Source: Rhodococcus erythropolis NBRC 15567
GTDB taxonomy: Bacteria > Actinomycetota > Actinomycetes > Mycobacteriales > Mycobacteriaceae
Reading direction: 5' to 3'
DNA: 64,000 nt
Assembly: GCF_001552595.1 (NCBI RefSeq)
Contig: NZ_BCRM01000019.1
Location: 62,001-126,000 of the forward strand
Shown here: one piece after another, positions 43,038-52,961 of the stretch
Layout of the letters: each line of letters starts with the position of its first letter
How positions within the stretch are numbered: the first letter of the stretch is position 1
Notes under the pieces: model-generated
Told to the model about the DNA's origin: nothing
Database searches by the model: none
What the model saw: the letters and a program-made list of their open reading frames with translations, nothing else
Position numbers and translations under genes: made by a program

Positions 43038-43991
43038 GTGGTCGATGAAAACGCACGGGCACCAAGGCCACGTGGCGTGGGTTATGGCTCGAGCAGTGGC
43101 GGGCGTATCCGCACCAACGTGGTGCGAGTCCTGTTGGTGGGCTTGATCGTCGCACTGTGCGGCGGGTGTGTGACCAACAACGAGGGCCTCGTTCCGGAGG
43201 GGCCGCCACTTGACATCCAGAAGGTGCCCGAGATCGCCGCCCTGTTGCCCCCGAACGTCAGAGAGTCGGGCAAGCTGCAGGTCGGGGTCAACATTCCTTA
43301 CGCACCAAACGAATTCAAAGATGAGAATGGCAAAATCGTCGGCTTCGACGTCGACATCATGAACGCAGTGGCGACTGTGCTCGGGGTCGAAGCTGTCTAT
43401 AACCAGGCCGACTTCGACAAGATCATCCCCGCTATCCAGTCGGGAAGCTACGACCTCGGCATGTCTTCGTTCACCGACTCCAAGGAGCGGGAGAAGTCGG
43501 TCGACTTCGTCACGTACTACAGCGCAGGTATCCAGTGGGCTCAGCGGCCGGACAATCCCGTGGACCCGAACAATGCGTGTGGGTTGCGAGTGGCGGTACA
43601 GACCACAACTACCGAGGACATCGACGAAGTACCCGCCAAGAGCGAGGCATGCGTCGCTGCGGGCAAGCCGCCCATCGAGAAGATCAAGTACGACAGTCAG
43701 GACGATGCGGCCAATGCTCTCATCCTGGGTCGAGTCGACGCGTTGTCCGCTGATTCGCCAGTGACCGGCTATGCGATCAAACGGAGTAAGGGGCGAATGG
43801 AAGCTGCCGGTGAGCCCTTTGATTCCGCGCCGTACGGCTGGCCGATCGTGAAGGGTTCCGCCCTTGGTCCCGCCCTGCAGCAGGCAATGCAGTACCTGAT
43901 CGACAACGGTGTCTATCAACAGATCGCGCAGACCTGGAGTGTCGAGGCCGGCGTCATCGAAGTATCCAAGATCAACGGCGCGGAAAGCTGA
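43038..43991 (+). CDS. Polar amino acid ABC transporter substrate-binding protein
   Basis: The 317-residue exported protein has a long basic N-terminus, a membrane/signal helix ending in ALCGGC, and a SBP_bac_3 fold (LQVGVNIPYAPNEFKDENGKIVG as key N-lobe start; SGSYDLGMSSFTDSKEREK; GIQWAQ). It heads a three-gene operon and overlaps the permease by one base. GTG 43038 is preferred (ggagagc upstream), with GTG 43023 as alternative. The lipobox is not canonical, so lipidation is uncertain. Substrate likely a polar or acidic amino acid, by family only. Confidence 0.85.
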   Translation: MVDENARAPRPRGVGYGSSSGGRIRTNVVRVLLVGLIVALCGGCVTNNEGLVPEGPPLDIQKVPEIAALLPPNVRESGKLQVGVNIPYAPNEFKDENGKIVGFDVDIMNAVATVLGVEAVYNQADFDKIIPAIQSGSYDLGMSSFTDSKEREKSVDFVTYYSAGIQWAQRPDNPVDPNNACGLRVAVQTTTTEDIDEVPAKSEACVAAGKPPIEKIKYDSQDDAANALILGRVDALSADSPVTGYAIKRSKGRMEAAGEPFDSAPYGWPIVKGSALGPALQQAMQYLIDNGVYQQIAQTWSVEAGVIEVSKINGAES

Positions 43992-44947
43992 TGAACATGA
44001 CAACAACTGAGACTGGCGATCCGGCGCCGATCAAGGCGATCCCACTGCGCAGACCGGGCCGATGGGTCGCAGCAGTCGTGGTGGTGGTCCTGGTGGGGCT
44101 CTTTATCTACGGTTCGGCGACCAATGAACAGTTCGGCTGGGCGACTTACCGCCAGTACCTCTTCGACGCTCGAATTTCGAAGGCCGCCTGGGTCACCATT
44201 CAACTGACAATTCTGTCGATGGCAGCCGCGATCGTTCTGGGCATCGTCCTCGCGGTAATGCGGCTGTCGCCGAACCCGGTGCTGAAGTCCGCTGCCTGGG
44301 TGTATTTGTGGGTCTTCCGCGGCACGCCCGTTTACGTCCAGCTCGTCTTCTGGGGTCTCTTCCCCTCCATATACAAGAGCATCGATCTCGGCGTTCCGTT
44401 CGTCCATCAGTTCGTGCATTTCGACATGCAAGATCTCCAGGCGGCGTTTCTCTTCGCAGTCATCGGACTCGCATTGAACGAGGCGGCGTACATGGCCGAA
44501 ATCGTCCGTGCAGGTATCGCCTCGGTCAACGAAGGTCAGACCGAAGCGTCAGTGGCTTTGGGAATGACGTGGGGCCAGACGATGCGGCGAACGGTCCTTC
44601 CCCAGGCGATGCGGGTGATCATCCCACCGACCGGCAACGAATTGATCAGCTTGCTCAAGACGACTTCGCTGGTGACCGCAGTGCCGTTGAGTACCGAACT
44701 CTACGGACGAGCGAGAGACATATCCGGTGCAAATTTCGAGCCGATCCCACTCTTGATGGTCGCGGTTACGTGGTACCTCGCAATGACCAGTGTTCTCATG
44801 GTCGGCCAGTACTACGTCGAACGCCACTATTCGAAAGGGTCGACGAGGACGCTCACCACTCGCCAGCTTCAGGCACTCGCCGACGCACAGGGCAAAGAAA
44901 CGGTAGTGGAGACACTCCCGGATATTCCAGGAGGAGAACGCAGATGA
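43991..44947 (+). CDS. Polar amino acid ABC transporter permease
   Basis: This 318-residue HisMQ/GlnP-type permease has one N-terminal helix then the five-helix core: [36 protein letters not shown], and the EAA loop [28 protein letters not shown] given by key residues. ATG overlaps the binding-protein stop by 1 bp (TGATG) and the stop overlaps the ATPase by 4 bp. A hydrophilic C-terminal tail (about 40 residues) follows the last helix. A single permease gene implies a homodimer. Confidence 0.9.
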   Translation: MNMTTTETGDPAPIKAIPLRRPGRWVAAVVVVVLVGLFIYGSATNEQFGWATYRQYLFDARISKAAWVTIQLTILSMAAAIVLGIVLAVMRLSPNPVLKSAAWVYLWVFRGTPVYVQLVFWGLFPSIYKSIDLGVPFVHQFVHFDMQDLQAAFLFAVIGLALNEAAYMAEIVRAGIASVNEGQTEASVALGMTWGQTMRRTVLPQAMRVIIPPTGNELISLLKTTSLVTAVPLSTELYGRARDISGANFEPIPLLMVAVTWYLAMTSVLMVGQYYVERHYSKGSTRTLTTRQLQALADAQGKETVVETLPDIPGGERR

Positions 44948-45705
44948 CACCGATGGTCAAGGCAGACCGGGTCTGTAAGAACTTCGGCGCGCTCGAGGTT
45001 CTCAAAGGGGTCTCACTCGAAATCGATCCCGGCCAAGTTCTGTGCCTCGTCGGGCCGTCCGGGTCGGGCAAGTCGACGTTCTTGCGCTGCATCAATCACC
45101 TCGAGCAGGTCAACGCCGGCCGACTGTACGTCGACGGCGACCTGGTGGGCTACTCGGAGAAGAACGGCAAACTGTACGAACTCCACCCGCGAGCAGCGGC
45201 CAAACAACGCCGCGACATCGGGATGGTGTTTCAGCACTTCAACCTGTTCCCGCACCGCACCGCTCTCGAGAACATCATCGAAGCGCCGACGCAGGTGAAG
45301 CGCGTCAGTAAGAAGAAGGCTGTCGAACGAGCGAAGGACCTCCTCGATCAGGTCGGGTTGAGCGCCAAAGCCAACGCGTACCCGGCCCAGTTGTCGGGTG
45401 GTCAGCAGCAAAGAGTTGCCATCGCCCGCGCTCTCGCGATGGACCCGAAGCTCATGCTGTTCGACGAGCCGACGTCCGCGCTCGACCCCGAACTCGTCGG
45501 TGAAGTTCTCACTGTGATGAAGCAATTGGCCAAAGAAGGCATGACGATGGTGGTCGTCACCCACGAGATGGGTTTCGCCCGCGAGGTCGCAGATCAGTTG
45601 GTGTTCATGGACGGGGGAGTTGTGGTCGAGGCAGGCGAGCCCCGGGAACTCCTGGCCAATCCGCAGCACGATCGGACCAAGGCGTTCCTGTCGAAGCTGC
45701 TGTAG
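44944..45705 (+). CDS. Polar amino acid ABC transporter ATP-binding protein
   Basis: This 253-residue GlnQ/HisP-type ATPase has Walker A (GPSGSGKST), Q-loop ([17 protein letters not shown]), signature LSGGQQQ and Walker B ([12 protein letters not shown]), with the switch His in [16 protein letters not shown] overlaps the permease stop, with ggaggag upstream. The gene ends 3 bp before the convergent methyltransferase. Confidence 0.92.
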   Translation: MTPMVKADRVCKNFGALEVLKGVSLEIDPGQVLCLVGPSGSGKSTFLRCINHLEQVNAGRLYVDGDLVGYSEKNGKLYELHPRAAAKQRRDIGMVFQHFNLFPHRTALENIIEAPTQVKRVSKKKAVERAKDLLDQVGLSAKANAYPAQLSGGQQQRVAIARALAMDPKLMLFDEPTSALDPELVGEVLTVMKQLAKEGMTMVVVTHEMGFAREVADQLVFMDGGVVVEAGEPRELLANPQHDRTKAFLSKLL

Positions 45706-45708
45706 CCG

Positions 45709-46554
45709 TCAGGGTTTGACGGCGCTGAAAATTGCAGTGCCCGGAAAGAGTTGGCCGCGCAGGGGACTCCACTGTCCCCATTCGCGATCCAACCACTCCG
45801 GCCATTCGGGCTCGATGATGTCGCGCACCTGAAGTCCGGCCGCGACGATCTCACGAACCCGGTCGCCGATGGTGCGGTGATGCTCGACGTAGGTGGGGAC
45901 TCCGTTGTCATCGACCTCGACATACGGAGTGCGGTCGAAGTACGGGAGGGTCGCGGTCAAGCCCTTCGGCCCGGGATCGTCGGGGAAGATCCATCGGATC
46001 GGATGGTTGACGGCAAAGACCCACGATCCGCCGGGACGCAGAACCCGGGCGACTTCGTTCATCACTCGCTGCGAATCGGCAACGAACGGGACGGCGCCGA
46101 ACGCGGAACAGACGATGTCGAAACTCTCGTCGGCAAACGGCAGGAGTTCCGCACTTGCCTGAATCAACGGGACTGCCGGTCCGCCGGCATTCATCGCGTC
46201 CTGCCCGCGGGCGAGCATCCCCATCGAGATGTCGAGACCGACGGCCCGAGCACCGTGTCCGGCGAGCCATCGGGCACACGGCGCCGAGCCGCAACCCACT
46301 TCCAATATGTCTTTGTCGACTATGTCGCCGAGTAAGTGGTGATCGCCCTCGTGCAGCCCTTCGGGGCACCAGACGAATTCACCTTCCGCGCTGTTCACGC
46401 CCAGAAACTCGCCGTGGGTTCGGTGGTAATCGTCGGCGTCGGCGTCCCACCACGCACGGCTGGCACGGTCGCTGGCACTGGAATCGACACGGACCCGGCC
46501 GACACCGCTGGTGCCGAGAATGGAATTGGCGGCGGCATGGCGCTCGTCAGACAT
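45709..46554 (-). CDS. Class I SAM-dependent methyltransferase
   Basis: The 281-residue protein carries SAM motif I (ILEVGCGSAPCARWLAGHGARAVGLDIS, key ExGCGxG, about residues 83-92), the following acidic loop GLDIS, motif ASAELLPFADESFDIV and post-motif NEVARVLRPGGSWVF, a typical UbiE/Methyltransf_11 domain. ATG 46554 is used. Substrate unknown. Convergent with the ABC operon with a 3-bp gap. Confidence 0.85.
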   Translation of the reverse strand: MSDERHAAANSILGTSGVGRVRVDSSASDRASRAWWDADADDYHRTHGEFLGVNSAEGEFVWCPEGLHEGDHHLLGDIVDKDILEVGCGSAPCARWLAGHGARAVGLDISMGMLARGQDAMNAGGPAVPLIQASAELLPFADESFDIVCSAFGAVPFVADSQRVMNEVARVLRPGGSWVFAVNHPIRWIFPDDPGPKGLTATLPYFDRTPYVEVDDNGVPTYVEHHRTIGDRVREIVAAGLQVRDIIEPEWPEWLDREWGQWSPLRGQLFPGTAIFSAVKP

Positions 46555-46892
46555 GAACAACACAGTAGAACGGGCGATGCGGGCGCAGGGTACCCGGGTT
46601 TGCCCGGCAAGATAGCCGACGCGTAGTCTTACTCACGCGAGTGTCTGTCATCCGACCGATTGTCTATACGGGATCTTTACCAAGGTCTCGGAATCAGTTG
46701 GACCGAGGGAGCTCGCGGTGCGCTTCCGTGGTGTGGAATGTGATCCGGTATTCGGTTGTTCGTTATTGATGCAGCTGGGTACTTCGATCTAGTACTTCAC
46801 AAAAGTACTTCCAACATTTGTACGCCACAGATGCGCATCTCGTCCGACAAAATCCATCAACCGACCACAACTCGTCCGGAGCAATTCAACAT
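46555..46892 (+). other. rpsA upstream region
   Basis: 338 bp with no gene. The AT-rich stretch 46640-46830 likely contains the rpsA promoter(s). A hairpin at 46791-46809 (AGTACTT-CACAA-AAGTACT) and a third GTACTT copy at 46779-46784 lie about 85-110 bp before the rpsA ATG. Ribosomal protein S1 is autoregulated through its leader in other bacteria, so this could be a control element. Confidence 0.5.
46791..46809. promoter_or_regulatory. Inverted repeat in the rpsA leader
   Basis: Perfect 7-bp arms AGTACTT / AAGTACT with a 5-nt loop; preceded by a third GTACTT. Could be an RNA hairpin or a protein-binding site. Confidence 0.45.
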
Positions 46893-48380
46893 ATGCCCTC
46901 CACAACCGTCACCTCGCCGCAGGTTGCCATTAACGACATTGGCTCCGCCGAGGACTTCCTCGCCGCCATCGATGCCACGATCAAGTACTTCAACGATGGT
47001 GACATCGTCGAAGGAACCATCGTCAAGGTCGACCGCGACGAGGTTCTGCTCGACATCGGTTACAAGACCGAAGGTGTCATCCCTTCTCGTGAGCTCTCCA
47101 TCAAGCACGACGTCGACCCCAACGAGGTCGTCTCCGTGGGAGATGCGGTCGAGGCTCTCGTCCTCACCAAGGAGGACAAAGAAGGTCGACTGATCCTGTC
47201 GAAGAAGCGCGCTCAGTACGAGCGTGCCTGGGGCACCATCGAGGAGCTCAAGGAGAAGGACGAGGCCGTCAAGGGCACCGTCATCGAGGTCGTCAAGGGC
47301 GGCCTCATCCTTGACATCGGTCTTCGTGGCTTCCTCCCCGCTTCGCTCGTCGAAATGCGTCGCGTCCGCGACCTCCAGCCGTACGTCGGCAAGGAGATCG
47401 AGGCCAAGATCATCGAGCTCGACAAGAACCGCAACAACGTGGTCCTGTCGCGCCGCGCATGGCTCGAGCAGACTCAGTCCGAGGTTCGCAGCGAATTCCT
47501 GCACCAGCTCCAGAAGGGCCAGGTCCGCAAGGGCGTCGTGTCCTCCATCGTCAACTTCGGTGCATTCGTGGACCTGGGCGGCGTAGACGGTCTGGTTCAC
47601 GTTTCCGAGCTGTCTTGGAAGCACATCGATCACCCGTCCGAGGTTGTCGAGGTCGGCACCGAGGTCACCGTCGAGGTTCTCGACGTCGACCTGGACCGCG
47701 AGCGCGTCTCCCTGTCGCTCAAGGCAACGCAGGAAGATCCGTGGCGTCAGTTCGCCCGCACGCACGCCATCGGCCAGATCGTGCCCGGCAAGGTCACGAA
47801 GCTGGTTCCGTTCGGTGCATTCGTGCGCGTCGAAGAGGGAATCGAAGGCCTCGTTCACATCTCGGAGCTCGCTGAGCGCCACGTCGAGGTTCCGGACCAG
47901 GTTGTCGGCGTCGGCGACGATGCACTCGTCAAGGTCATCGACATCGACCTCGAGCGTCGTCGTATCTCGCTGTCGCTGAAGCAGGCCAACGAGGATTACA
48001 ACGCCGAGTTCGATCCGTCCAAGTACGGCATGGCCGACTCGTACGACGAGCAGGGCAACTACATCTTCCCCGAGGGCTTCGATCCCGAGACCAACGAATG
48101 GCTCGAGGGCTTCGACAAGCAGCGCGAAGAGTGGGAGAACCGCTACGCCGAGGCTGAGCGTCGCCACAAGATGCACACCACTCAGATGGAGAAGACCGCT
48201 GCAGACGAGGCCGCTGAGGCTGCCACCGCTGCTGCCGGCTACTCCTCGGAGACGGCTGCTGCAGACGATGCCGAGGCTCCGGCTGCTGCCGGCTCCGCTC
48301 CGGCAGAGTCCGCTGGCGGATCGCTTGCCAGCGATGCGCAGCTCGCCGCACTTCGCGAGAAGCTGTCGGGCAACGCATAA
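46893..48380 (+). CDS. rpsA: 30S ribosomal protein S1
   Basis: S1 binds mRNA at the ribosome. The 495-residue protein has four S1 domains at about residues 35-105, 123-188, 208-278 and 295-364 (each with G..V..I..FGAFV-type strands), fewer than the six of E. coli, followed by an acidic linker and an Ala/Glu-rich low-complexity tail ending in DAQLAALREKLSGNA. The ATG has cggagc about 12 bp upstream. Position matches Rv1630 between polA and coaE. A terminator follows. Confidence 0.96.
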   Translation: MPSTTVTSPQVAINDIGSAEDFLAAIDATIKYFNDGDIVEGTIVKVDRDEVLLDIGYKTEGVIPSRELSIKHDVDPNEVVSVGDAVEALVLTKEDKEGRLILSKKRAQYERAWGTIEELKEKDEAVKGTVIEVVKGGLILDIGLRGFLPASLVEMRRVRDLQPYVGKEIEAKIIELDKNRNNVVLSRRAWLEQTQSEVRSEFLHQLQKGQVRKGVVSSIVNFGAFVDLGGVDGLVHVSELSWKHIDHPSEVVEVGTEVTVEVLDVDLDRERVSLSLKATQEDPWRQFARTHAIGQIVPGKVTKLVPFGAFVRVEEGIEGLVHISELAERHVEVPDQVVGVGDDALVKVIDIDLERRRISLSLKQANEDYNAEFDPSKYGMADSYDEQGNYIFPEGFDPETNEWLEGFDKQREEWENRYAEAERRHKMHTTQMEKTAADEAAEAATAAAGYSSETAAADDAEAPAAAGSAPAESAGGSLASDAQLAALREKLSGNA

Positions 48381-48387
48381 GGATTAC

Positions 48388-48406
48388 CGCTTGATCTGAT
48401 CAAGCG
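48388..48406. repeat. Inverted repeat just after rpsA
   Basis: CGCTTGATC-T-GATCAAGCG, 9-bp perfect arms, 7 bp after the rpsA stop and before the main terminator. Possibly a processing or mRNA-end stabilising structure. Confidence 0.45.
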
Positions 48407-48416
48407 AGATCTTTGA

Positions 48417-48456
48417 AGAACCCCGCCCCTGCACTTGCAGGGGCGGGGTTCTTTTC
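48417..48456 (+). terminator. Rho-independent terminator of rpsA
   Basis: A 17-bp perfect GC-rich stem (GAACCCCGCCCCTGC and complement) with a tiny loop, followed by tttt. Confidence 0.9.
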
Positions 48457-48503
48457 TCGGTCAGGTACCACTGGCGCGCGAAGAACTCAGTGAGTGAACA
48501 CAG

Positions 48504-48537
48504 AAATGACCGGCACCGTAGGGTTGCCGGTCATTTT
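48504..48537. terminator. Second stem-loop downstream of rpsA
   Basis: AAATGACCGGCA pairs with TGCCGGTCATTT around a 9-nt loop, followed by a T-rich end on the + strand and A-rich on the other, so it can end transcription from either side. It lies before the small minus-strand frame at 48555-48779. Confidence 0.6.
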
Positions 48538-48554
48538 GTACTTCGTGAAAAAAC

Positions 48555-48779
48555 TCAGTTTGCGGGAGCAGGCACCCAGTAGGTGGCGGTCGCTTCGGCT
48601 GTGCGCTTACGCATCGATGCGAAGCTGTGTCGGCCTTGGCTCACGAGCATCGTGAACCACGTACGACGGTGCTCTGCCAGGGCAAAAGCAACTTCGGGAA
48701 ACTCTATGCAGTGCACGCCGTTCGGCATTCCGAGGCGGTGCTGACCGTGATGGTCGCGATCTGCTCGCATGGCGTCCAC
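48555..48779 (-). CDS. Small hypothetical protein (74 residues)
   Basis: Unrecognised. The product is rich in His/Arg near the N-terminus and has a hydrophobic centre (VAFALAEHRRTWFTMLVSQG) and a TATYWVPAPAN end. It occupies the gap between the rpsA terminators and coaE, on the opposite strand, and the only support is an open frame with a plausible C-terminus next to a terminator. The start could be an internal ATG. 48780-48929 holds the coaE leader. Confidence 0.35.
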   Translation of the reverse strand: MDAMRADRDHHGQHRLGMPNGVHCIEFPEVAFALAEHRRTWFTMLVSQGRHSFASMRKRTAEATATYWVPAPAN

Positions 48780-48929
48780 TTTCTCGAGAAGGTGCAGGTA
48801 CAGGTGCGTTCGCTAGAACATAACCGCACGGTCACCGAAATTGTGGTATTTGAGCCTCGAACGCCTCGGCGTGTTCGATCGGTAGGCGTGTCTCAATCTC
48901 TCGGGCGCGGAGATGAGAGACTGTCGAGT

Positions 48930-50144
48930 GTGTTGAGAGTAGGCCTCACTGGAGGCATCGGAGCCGGTAAGTCGACAGTGTCGAAAATCCTCAGCGAACT
49001 GGGAGCCGTCATCGTCGACGCCGACCTGATCGCCCGAGAAGTGGTCGAGCCCGGCACTCCTGGCCTGGCCGCTCTGGTCGATGCATTCGGCGACGGGATT
49101 CTGTCCGAGGACGGCAGCCTCAACCGCCCCGCGCTGGCCTCGTTGGCGTTTGCCGACGACACGTCACGCGGAACTCTCAATGGCATCCTCCATCCACTTA
49201 TCGGTGCGCGGACGATGGAGCAGATCTCGTCTGCGCCGTCGGATGCAGTGCTCGTTCAAGACATTCCGCTGTTGGTCGAGGGTTCGATGGCGCCGGCGTT
49301 CAACCTGGTCGTCATCGTCTACGTCGACGAGGAGGAACGAGTTCGACGCTTGGTGGGCTCACGCGGTATGCCGGAATCCGACGCTCGTGCGCGCATCGCA
49401 GCGCAGGCACATGACGATCAGCGTCGTGCGGTTGCCGACGTGTGGCTCGACAACAGCGGAGAGCCGGGTTCACTCGACGACGTGGTCCGCGACCTGTGGG
49501 CGAATCGACTTGTACCTTTCGAGAAGAACCTCCGCGAGCGCACGGTAGTACGTGCACTGCCGGAGCTGGCTCCAGCTGACCCGTCGTGGCCGGCACAGGC
49601 CGAACGAATCATCGGCCGGTTGTCGCTGGCGTCCGGTGACCGCGCGCGCCGTATCGATCACATCGGATCGACCGCAGTGCCTGGTCTCGATGCCAAGGAC
49701 GTGATCGACATTCAGATCACTGTCGAGCACCTCGGCGTTGCCGACGACCTCGCGGAAGATCTGGCCGCTGCCGGGTTCCCCCGGATCGAGCACATCGTCG
49801 CCGACGACCCGAAACCGTCGTACCTCGGTGGTGAAACCGATCCGGCGGTGTGGGCAAAGCGGATTCACGGCAGTGCCGATCCAGGGCGCCGCGCGAATAT
49901 TCACATTCGGGTGGACGGTTGGCCCGGTCAGCAGTTCGCGATCCTCTTCCGCGACTGGCTTCGCGCCGATGCGTCGGCGCGTGCCGAGTATGCCGAACTC
50001 AAGGTCAAGGCAGCCGAGAGTGCCGCAGGCATCGACGACTACGCCGCTGCGATCGACGCCTACCTGGGCGTCAAGACGCCGTGGTTCGACACCGCTTTCC
50101 ACCGGGCGTGGGAGTGGGCCGAGAAATCAGGCTGGTCCCTCTAA
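48930..50144 (+). CDS. coaE: Dephospho-CoA kinase fused to a GrpB-like (UPF0157) domain
   Basis: The N-terminal ~200 residues are CoaE, which phosphorylates dephospho-CoA in the last step of CoA synthesis: P-loop GGIGAGKST, DADLIAREVV lid/substrate region, VQDIPLLVE, and RRLVGSRGMPESDARARIAAQ. The C-terminal ~200 residues are a UPF0157/GrpB domain (RIDHIGSTAVPGLDAKDVIDIQI key region, nucleotidyltransferase-like fold; RANIHI; FRDWLRA). The same fusion occurs in M. tuberculosis (Rv1631). GTG 48930 is chosen; TTG 48933 is an alternative. Role of the second domain is unsettled. Confidence 0.92.
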   Translation: MLRVGLTGGIGAGKSTVSKILSELGAVIVDADLIAREVVEPGTPGLAALVDAFGDGILSEDGSLNRPALASLAFADDTSRGTLNGILHPLIGARTMEQISSAPSDAVLVQDIPLLVEGSMAPAFNLVVIVYVDEEERVRRLVGSRGMPESDARARIAAQAHDDQRRAVADVWLDNSGEPGSLDDVVRDLWANRLVPFEKNLRERTVVRALPELAPADPSWPAQAERIIGRLSLASGDRARRIDHIGSTAVPGLDAKDVIDIQITVEHLGVADDLAEDLAAAGFPRIEHIVADDPKPSYLGGETDPAVWAKRIHGSADPGRRANIHIRVDGWPGQQFAILFRDWLRADASARAEYAELKVKAAESAAGIDDYAAAIDAYLGVKTPWFDTAFHRAWEWAEKSGWSL

Positions 50145-50148
50145 CTGC

Positions 50149-50667
50149 TCAGCGCCACGTGACCGGCATGCCCACCGAGGTGAGCCAGGCGTCGAGATCG
50201 TGACCGTGGGCGGCGATGCCGTCGATAGCGCGGGCCGCGTTCAGCATCGCGCGCTCTGACGTCTTCGGGTCGAGAATCCCGGCGGTGTTCGCCTCGAGCA
50301 ATTCGTCGACGTCGAGCAATTCGACGCTGCGTCCGGTCTGCACGATCAGGTCGAGGTAGTGGTCCTCGGATGTCCAGACCTGCTCACCGCGGGTGAAGTC
50401 GCCGATGTCGACATAGAAATCCCAGTCTCGGACATGTTCCGGGGTGAAGTGCAGGATCGACGCCCGAATTCCGAGTTCGGGAATGATCCAGGACTCCAGG
50501 TAGTGAAACCGGGGATGGTCGGCGTGGCGCGCCATGTACAGCCCCCACGGTTCTTCGCGGTAGTGCTCGACCGGGCGAACGAAACCCTTGGGATCGACGT
50601 TGGTGCGAGCTGCGATGTCGAAGGTTTCGACCTTCGGCCGGTGAATGTGGGGACGTTCCTCGCTCAT
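50149..50667 (-). CDS. DUF402 domain protein
   Basis: The 172-residue protein has the DUF402/FomD-like barrel: YMARHADHPRFHYLESWIIPELGIRASILHF, then WDFYVDIGDF and the acidic metal-site segment DHYLDLIVQTGR-x-VELLDVDELLEA. Some family members hydrolyse nucleoside diphosphates or act near RNA modification; function here is open. Convergent with coaE (4-bp gap) and divergent from uvrB, as in the Rv1632c position. Confidence 0.78.
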   Translation of the reverse strand: MSEERPHIHRPKVETFDIAARTNVDPKGFVRPVEHYREEPWGLYMARHADHPRFHYLESWIIPELGIRASILHFTPEHVRDWDFYVDIGDFTRGEQVWTSEDHYLDLIVQTGRSVELLDVDELLEANTAGILDPKTSERAMLNAARAIDGIAAHGHDLDAWLTSVGMPVTWR

Positions 50668-50741
50668 GGTCGAAGAACCTACCGCCGAACTGCATTTTCG
50701 GCTGAACGCGGACGAGCAGGCATTGTGTCGGTGGGTGCGCC

Positions 50742-50753
50742 TACCCTGGTTTC
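50742..50753 (+). promoter_or_regulatory. Leaderless-type promoter of uvrB
   Basis: TACCCT (50742-50747) and exactly 6 bp (ggtttc) precede ATG 50754 with no ribosome site. No GAACnnnnGTTC-type LexA box was found nearby. Confidence 0.5.
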
Positions 50754-52916
50754 ATGGCGTTTGCTTCCGAACATCCCGTGGTCGCGCATTCCGAGTTTCG
50801 GCCGGTTGGTGACATCGAGCGCTCAGACGCGCGCTTCGAGGTCGTCAGCCCGTACGAACCGGCAGGCGATCAGCCGGCAGCTATCGCCGAGCTTGAAAAA
50901 CGGATCAATGAGGGAGAGAAGGACGTTGTCCTCCTCGGTGCGACCGGTACCGGTAAGTCCGCGACAACAGCGTGGTTGATCGAAAAGCTGCAGCGCCCGG
51001 CTTTGGTGATGGCTCCGAACAAGACCTTGGCGGCTCAGCTCGCGAACGAGCTTCGGGAAATGCTTCCCAACAACGCGGTCGAGTACTTCGTCTCGTACTA
51101 CGACTACTACCAACCCGAGGCGTACATCGCCCAGACGGACACTTACATCGAGAAGGATTCGTCGGTCAATGACGACGTCGAGCGGCTTCGCCACTCGGCA
51201 ACGTCCAGCCTTCTGTCACGACGGGATGTGGTCGTGGTGGCCTCGGTGTCGTGCATCTACGGCCTCGGTACACCGCAGTCGTATCTCGATCGCTCGATTC
51301 AGCTCGACGTCGGTGTCGAGGTACCGCGCGACGCGTTCCTCCGTCTGCTCGTCGACGTTCAGTACAACCGCAACGACATGGCGTTCACGCGAGGTTCGTT
51401 CCGCGTGCGCGGCGACACGGTCGAGATCATTCCTTCCTACGAAGAGCTGGCGGTCCGCATCGAATTCTTCGGTGACGAGATCGAGGCGCTGTACTACCTA
51501 CATCCACTGACCGGGGACATCGTTCGCCAGGTCGACACGGTTCGCATCTTCCCGGCGACGCACTACGTCGCCGGTCCTGAACGCATGGAGCGTGCAGCCA
51601 AGGACATCGAGGCGGAACTGGAAGAGCGGCTCGCGGAACTCGAGGGCAAGGGCAAGCTTCTCGAAGCTCAGCGTCTGCGCATGCGAACGCAGTACGACCT
51701 AGAGATGATCAAGCAGGTCGGATTCTGCTCCGGCATCGAGAACTACTCGCGCCACATCGACGGCCGTGGCCCCGGAACTGCCCCCGCAACTTTGATCGAC
51801 TATTTCCCCGAAGATTTCCTGCTGGTCATCGACGAGTCACACGTGACCGTTCCGCAGATCGGCGCCATGTACGAGGGCGATATGTCGCGCAAGCGCAACC
51901 TGGTCGAATTCGGATTCCGGCTACCGTCGGCAACCGATAACCGCCCTCTGACTTGGGAAGAATTCAGTAAGCGGATCGGTCAGACCGTCTACCTGTCGGC
52001 GACACCCGGTAAGTACGAGTTGGGTCAGTCCGGCGGTGAGTTCGTCGAGCAGGTGATTCGCCCGACCGGATTGATCGATCCCGAGGTCATCGTCAAACCC
52101 ACCAAGGGGCAGATCGACGATCTCGTTCACGAGATCCGTGAGCGTGCCGAACGTGACGAGCGTGTGCTGGTCACGACGTTGACCAAGAAGATGTCGGAAG
52201 ACCTGACCGACTACCTTCTCGAACTCGGAATTCGCGTCCGGTATCTGCACTCGGATATCGATACACTCCGGCGAGTCGAGCTGCTCCGGCAGCTCCGCCT
52301 GGGCGAGTACGACGTGTTGGTCGGCATCAACCTCCTGCGTGAGGGACTCGACCTCCCCGAGGTGTCGCTGGTCGCGATCCTCGATGCCGACAAGGAAGGC
52401 TTCCTCCGTAGCTCCACCAGCCTCATTCAGACGATCGGTCGAGCGGCTCGAAATGTTTCCGGTCAAGTGCACATGTATGCGGACAAGATCACCGCATCCA
52501 TGGCGCAGGCCATCGAGGAAACCGAGCGGCGGCGCGAGAAGCAGGTCGCCTACAACGAGAAGATGGGCGTCGACCCACAACCTCTACGCAAGAAGATCGC
52601 GGACATTCTCGATCAGGTGTACGAGGAGGCAGAGGACACTGCGGCGTCCGTGGACGTCGGTGGTTCGGGTCGCAATGCGACGCGTGGTCGGCGTGCGCAG
52701 GGTGAGGCCGGTCGTGCGGTCAGTGCCGGTGTGTACGAGGGGCGCGACACCAAATCGATGCCTCGGGCCGAATTGGCAGATCTGGTCAAGGAACTCACCG
52801 ATCAGATGATGAACGCTGCACGCGACCTTCAGTTCGAGTTGGCTGGGCGATTGCGAGACGAAATCTCGGATTTGAAGAAGGAGCTCCGAGGGATGGACGC
52901 CGCGGGTCTCAAGTAG
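50754..52916 (+). CDS. uvrB: Excinuclease ABC subunit B
   Basis: UvrB is the damage-verifying helicase-like core of nucleotide excision repair. The 720-residue product has Walker A ([11 protein letters not shown]), the beta-hairpin region [20 protein letters not shown] (key aromatic residues), Walker B ([10 protein letters not shown]), helicase motifs V/VI ([35 protein letters not shown]) and the C-terminal UVR domain (about 675-710). Length is normal. UvrA, its loader, is encoded 7 kb downstream. Confidence 0.96.
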   Translation: MAFASEHPVVAHSEFRPVGDIERSDARFEVVSPYEPAGDQPAAIAELEKRINEGEKDVVLLGATGTGKSATTAWLIEKLQRPALVMAPNKTLAAQLANELREMLPNNAVEYFVSYYDYYQPEAYIAQTDTYIEKDSSVNDDVERLRHSATSSLLSRRDVVVVASVSCIYGLGTPQSYLDRSIQLDVGVEVPRDAFLRLLVDVQYNRNDMAFTRGSFRVRGDTVEIIPSYEELAVRIEFFGDEIEALYYLHPLTGDIVRQVDTVRIFPATHYVAGPERMERAAKDIEAELEERLAELEGKGKLLEAQRLRMRTQYDLEMIKQVGFCSGIENYSRHIDGRGPGTAPATLIDYFPEDFLLVIDESHVTVPQIGAMYEGDMSRKRNLVEFGFRLPSATDNRPLTWEEFSKRIGQTVYLSATPGKYELGQSGGEFVEQVIRPTGLIDPEVIVKPTKGQIDDLVHEIRERAERDERVLVTTLTKKMSEDLTDYLLELGIRVRYLHSDIDTLRRVELLRQLRLGEYDVLVGINLLREGLDLPEVSLVAILDADKEGFLRSSTSLIQTIGRAARNVSGQVHMYADKITASMAQAIEETERRREKQVAYNEKMGVDPQPLRKKIADILDQVYEEAEDTAASVDVGGSGRNATRGRRAQGEAGRAVSAGVYEGRDTKSMPRAELADLVKELTDQMMNAARDLQFELAGRLRDEISDLKKELRGMDAAGLK

Positions 52917-52961
52917 GTCGCCTCGCGTGGGTTCGTGCTCTCGACCGCTACGGTTTCAGGT

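Noticed and set aside
46857-48176. A 439-codon open frame antisense to rpsA.
   Set aside because: Acid-rich low-complexity translation caused by S1 codon use; no motif or start signal.
50668-50753. LexA (SOS) box upstream of uvrB, also looked for at uvrA.
   Set aside because: No GAACnnnnGTTC-type palindrome is present; partial GAAC halves only.
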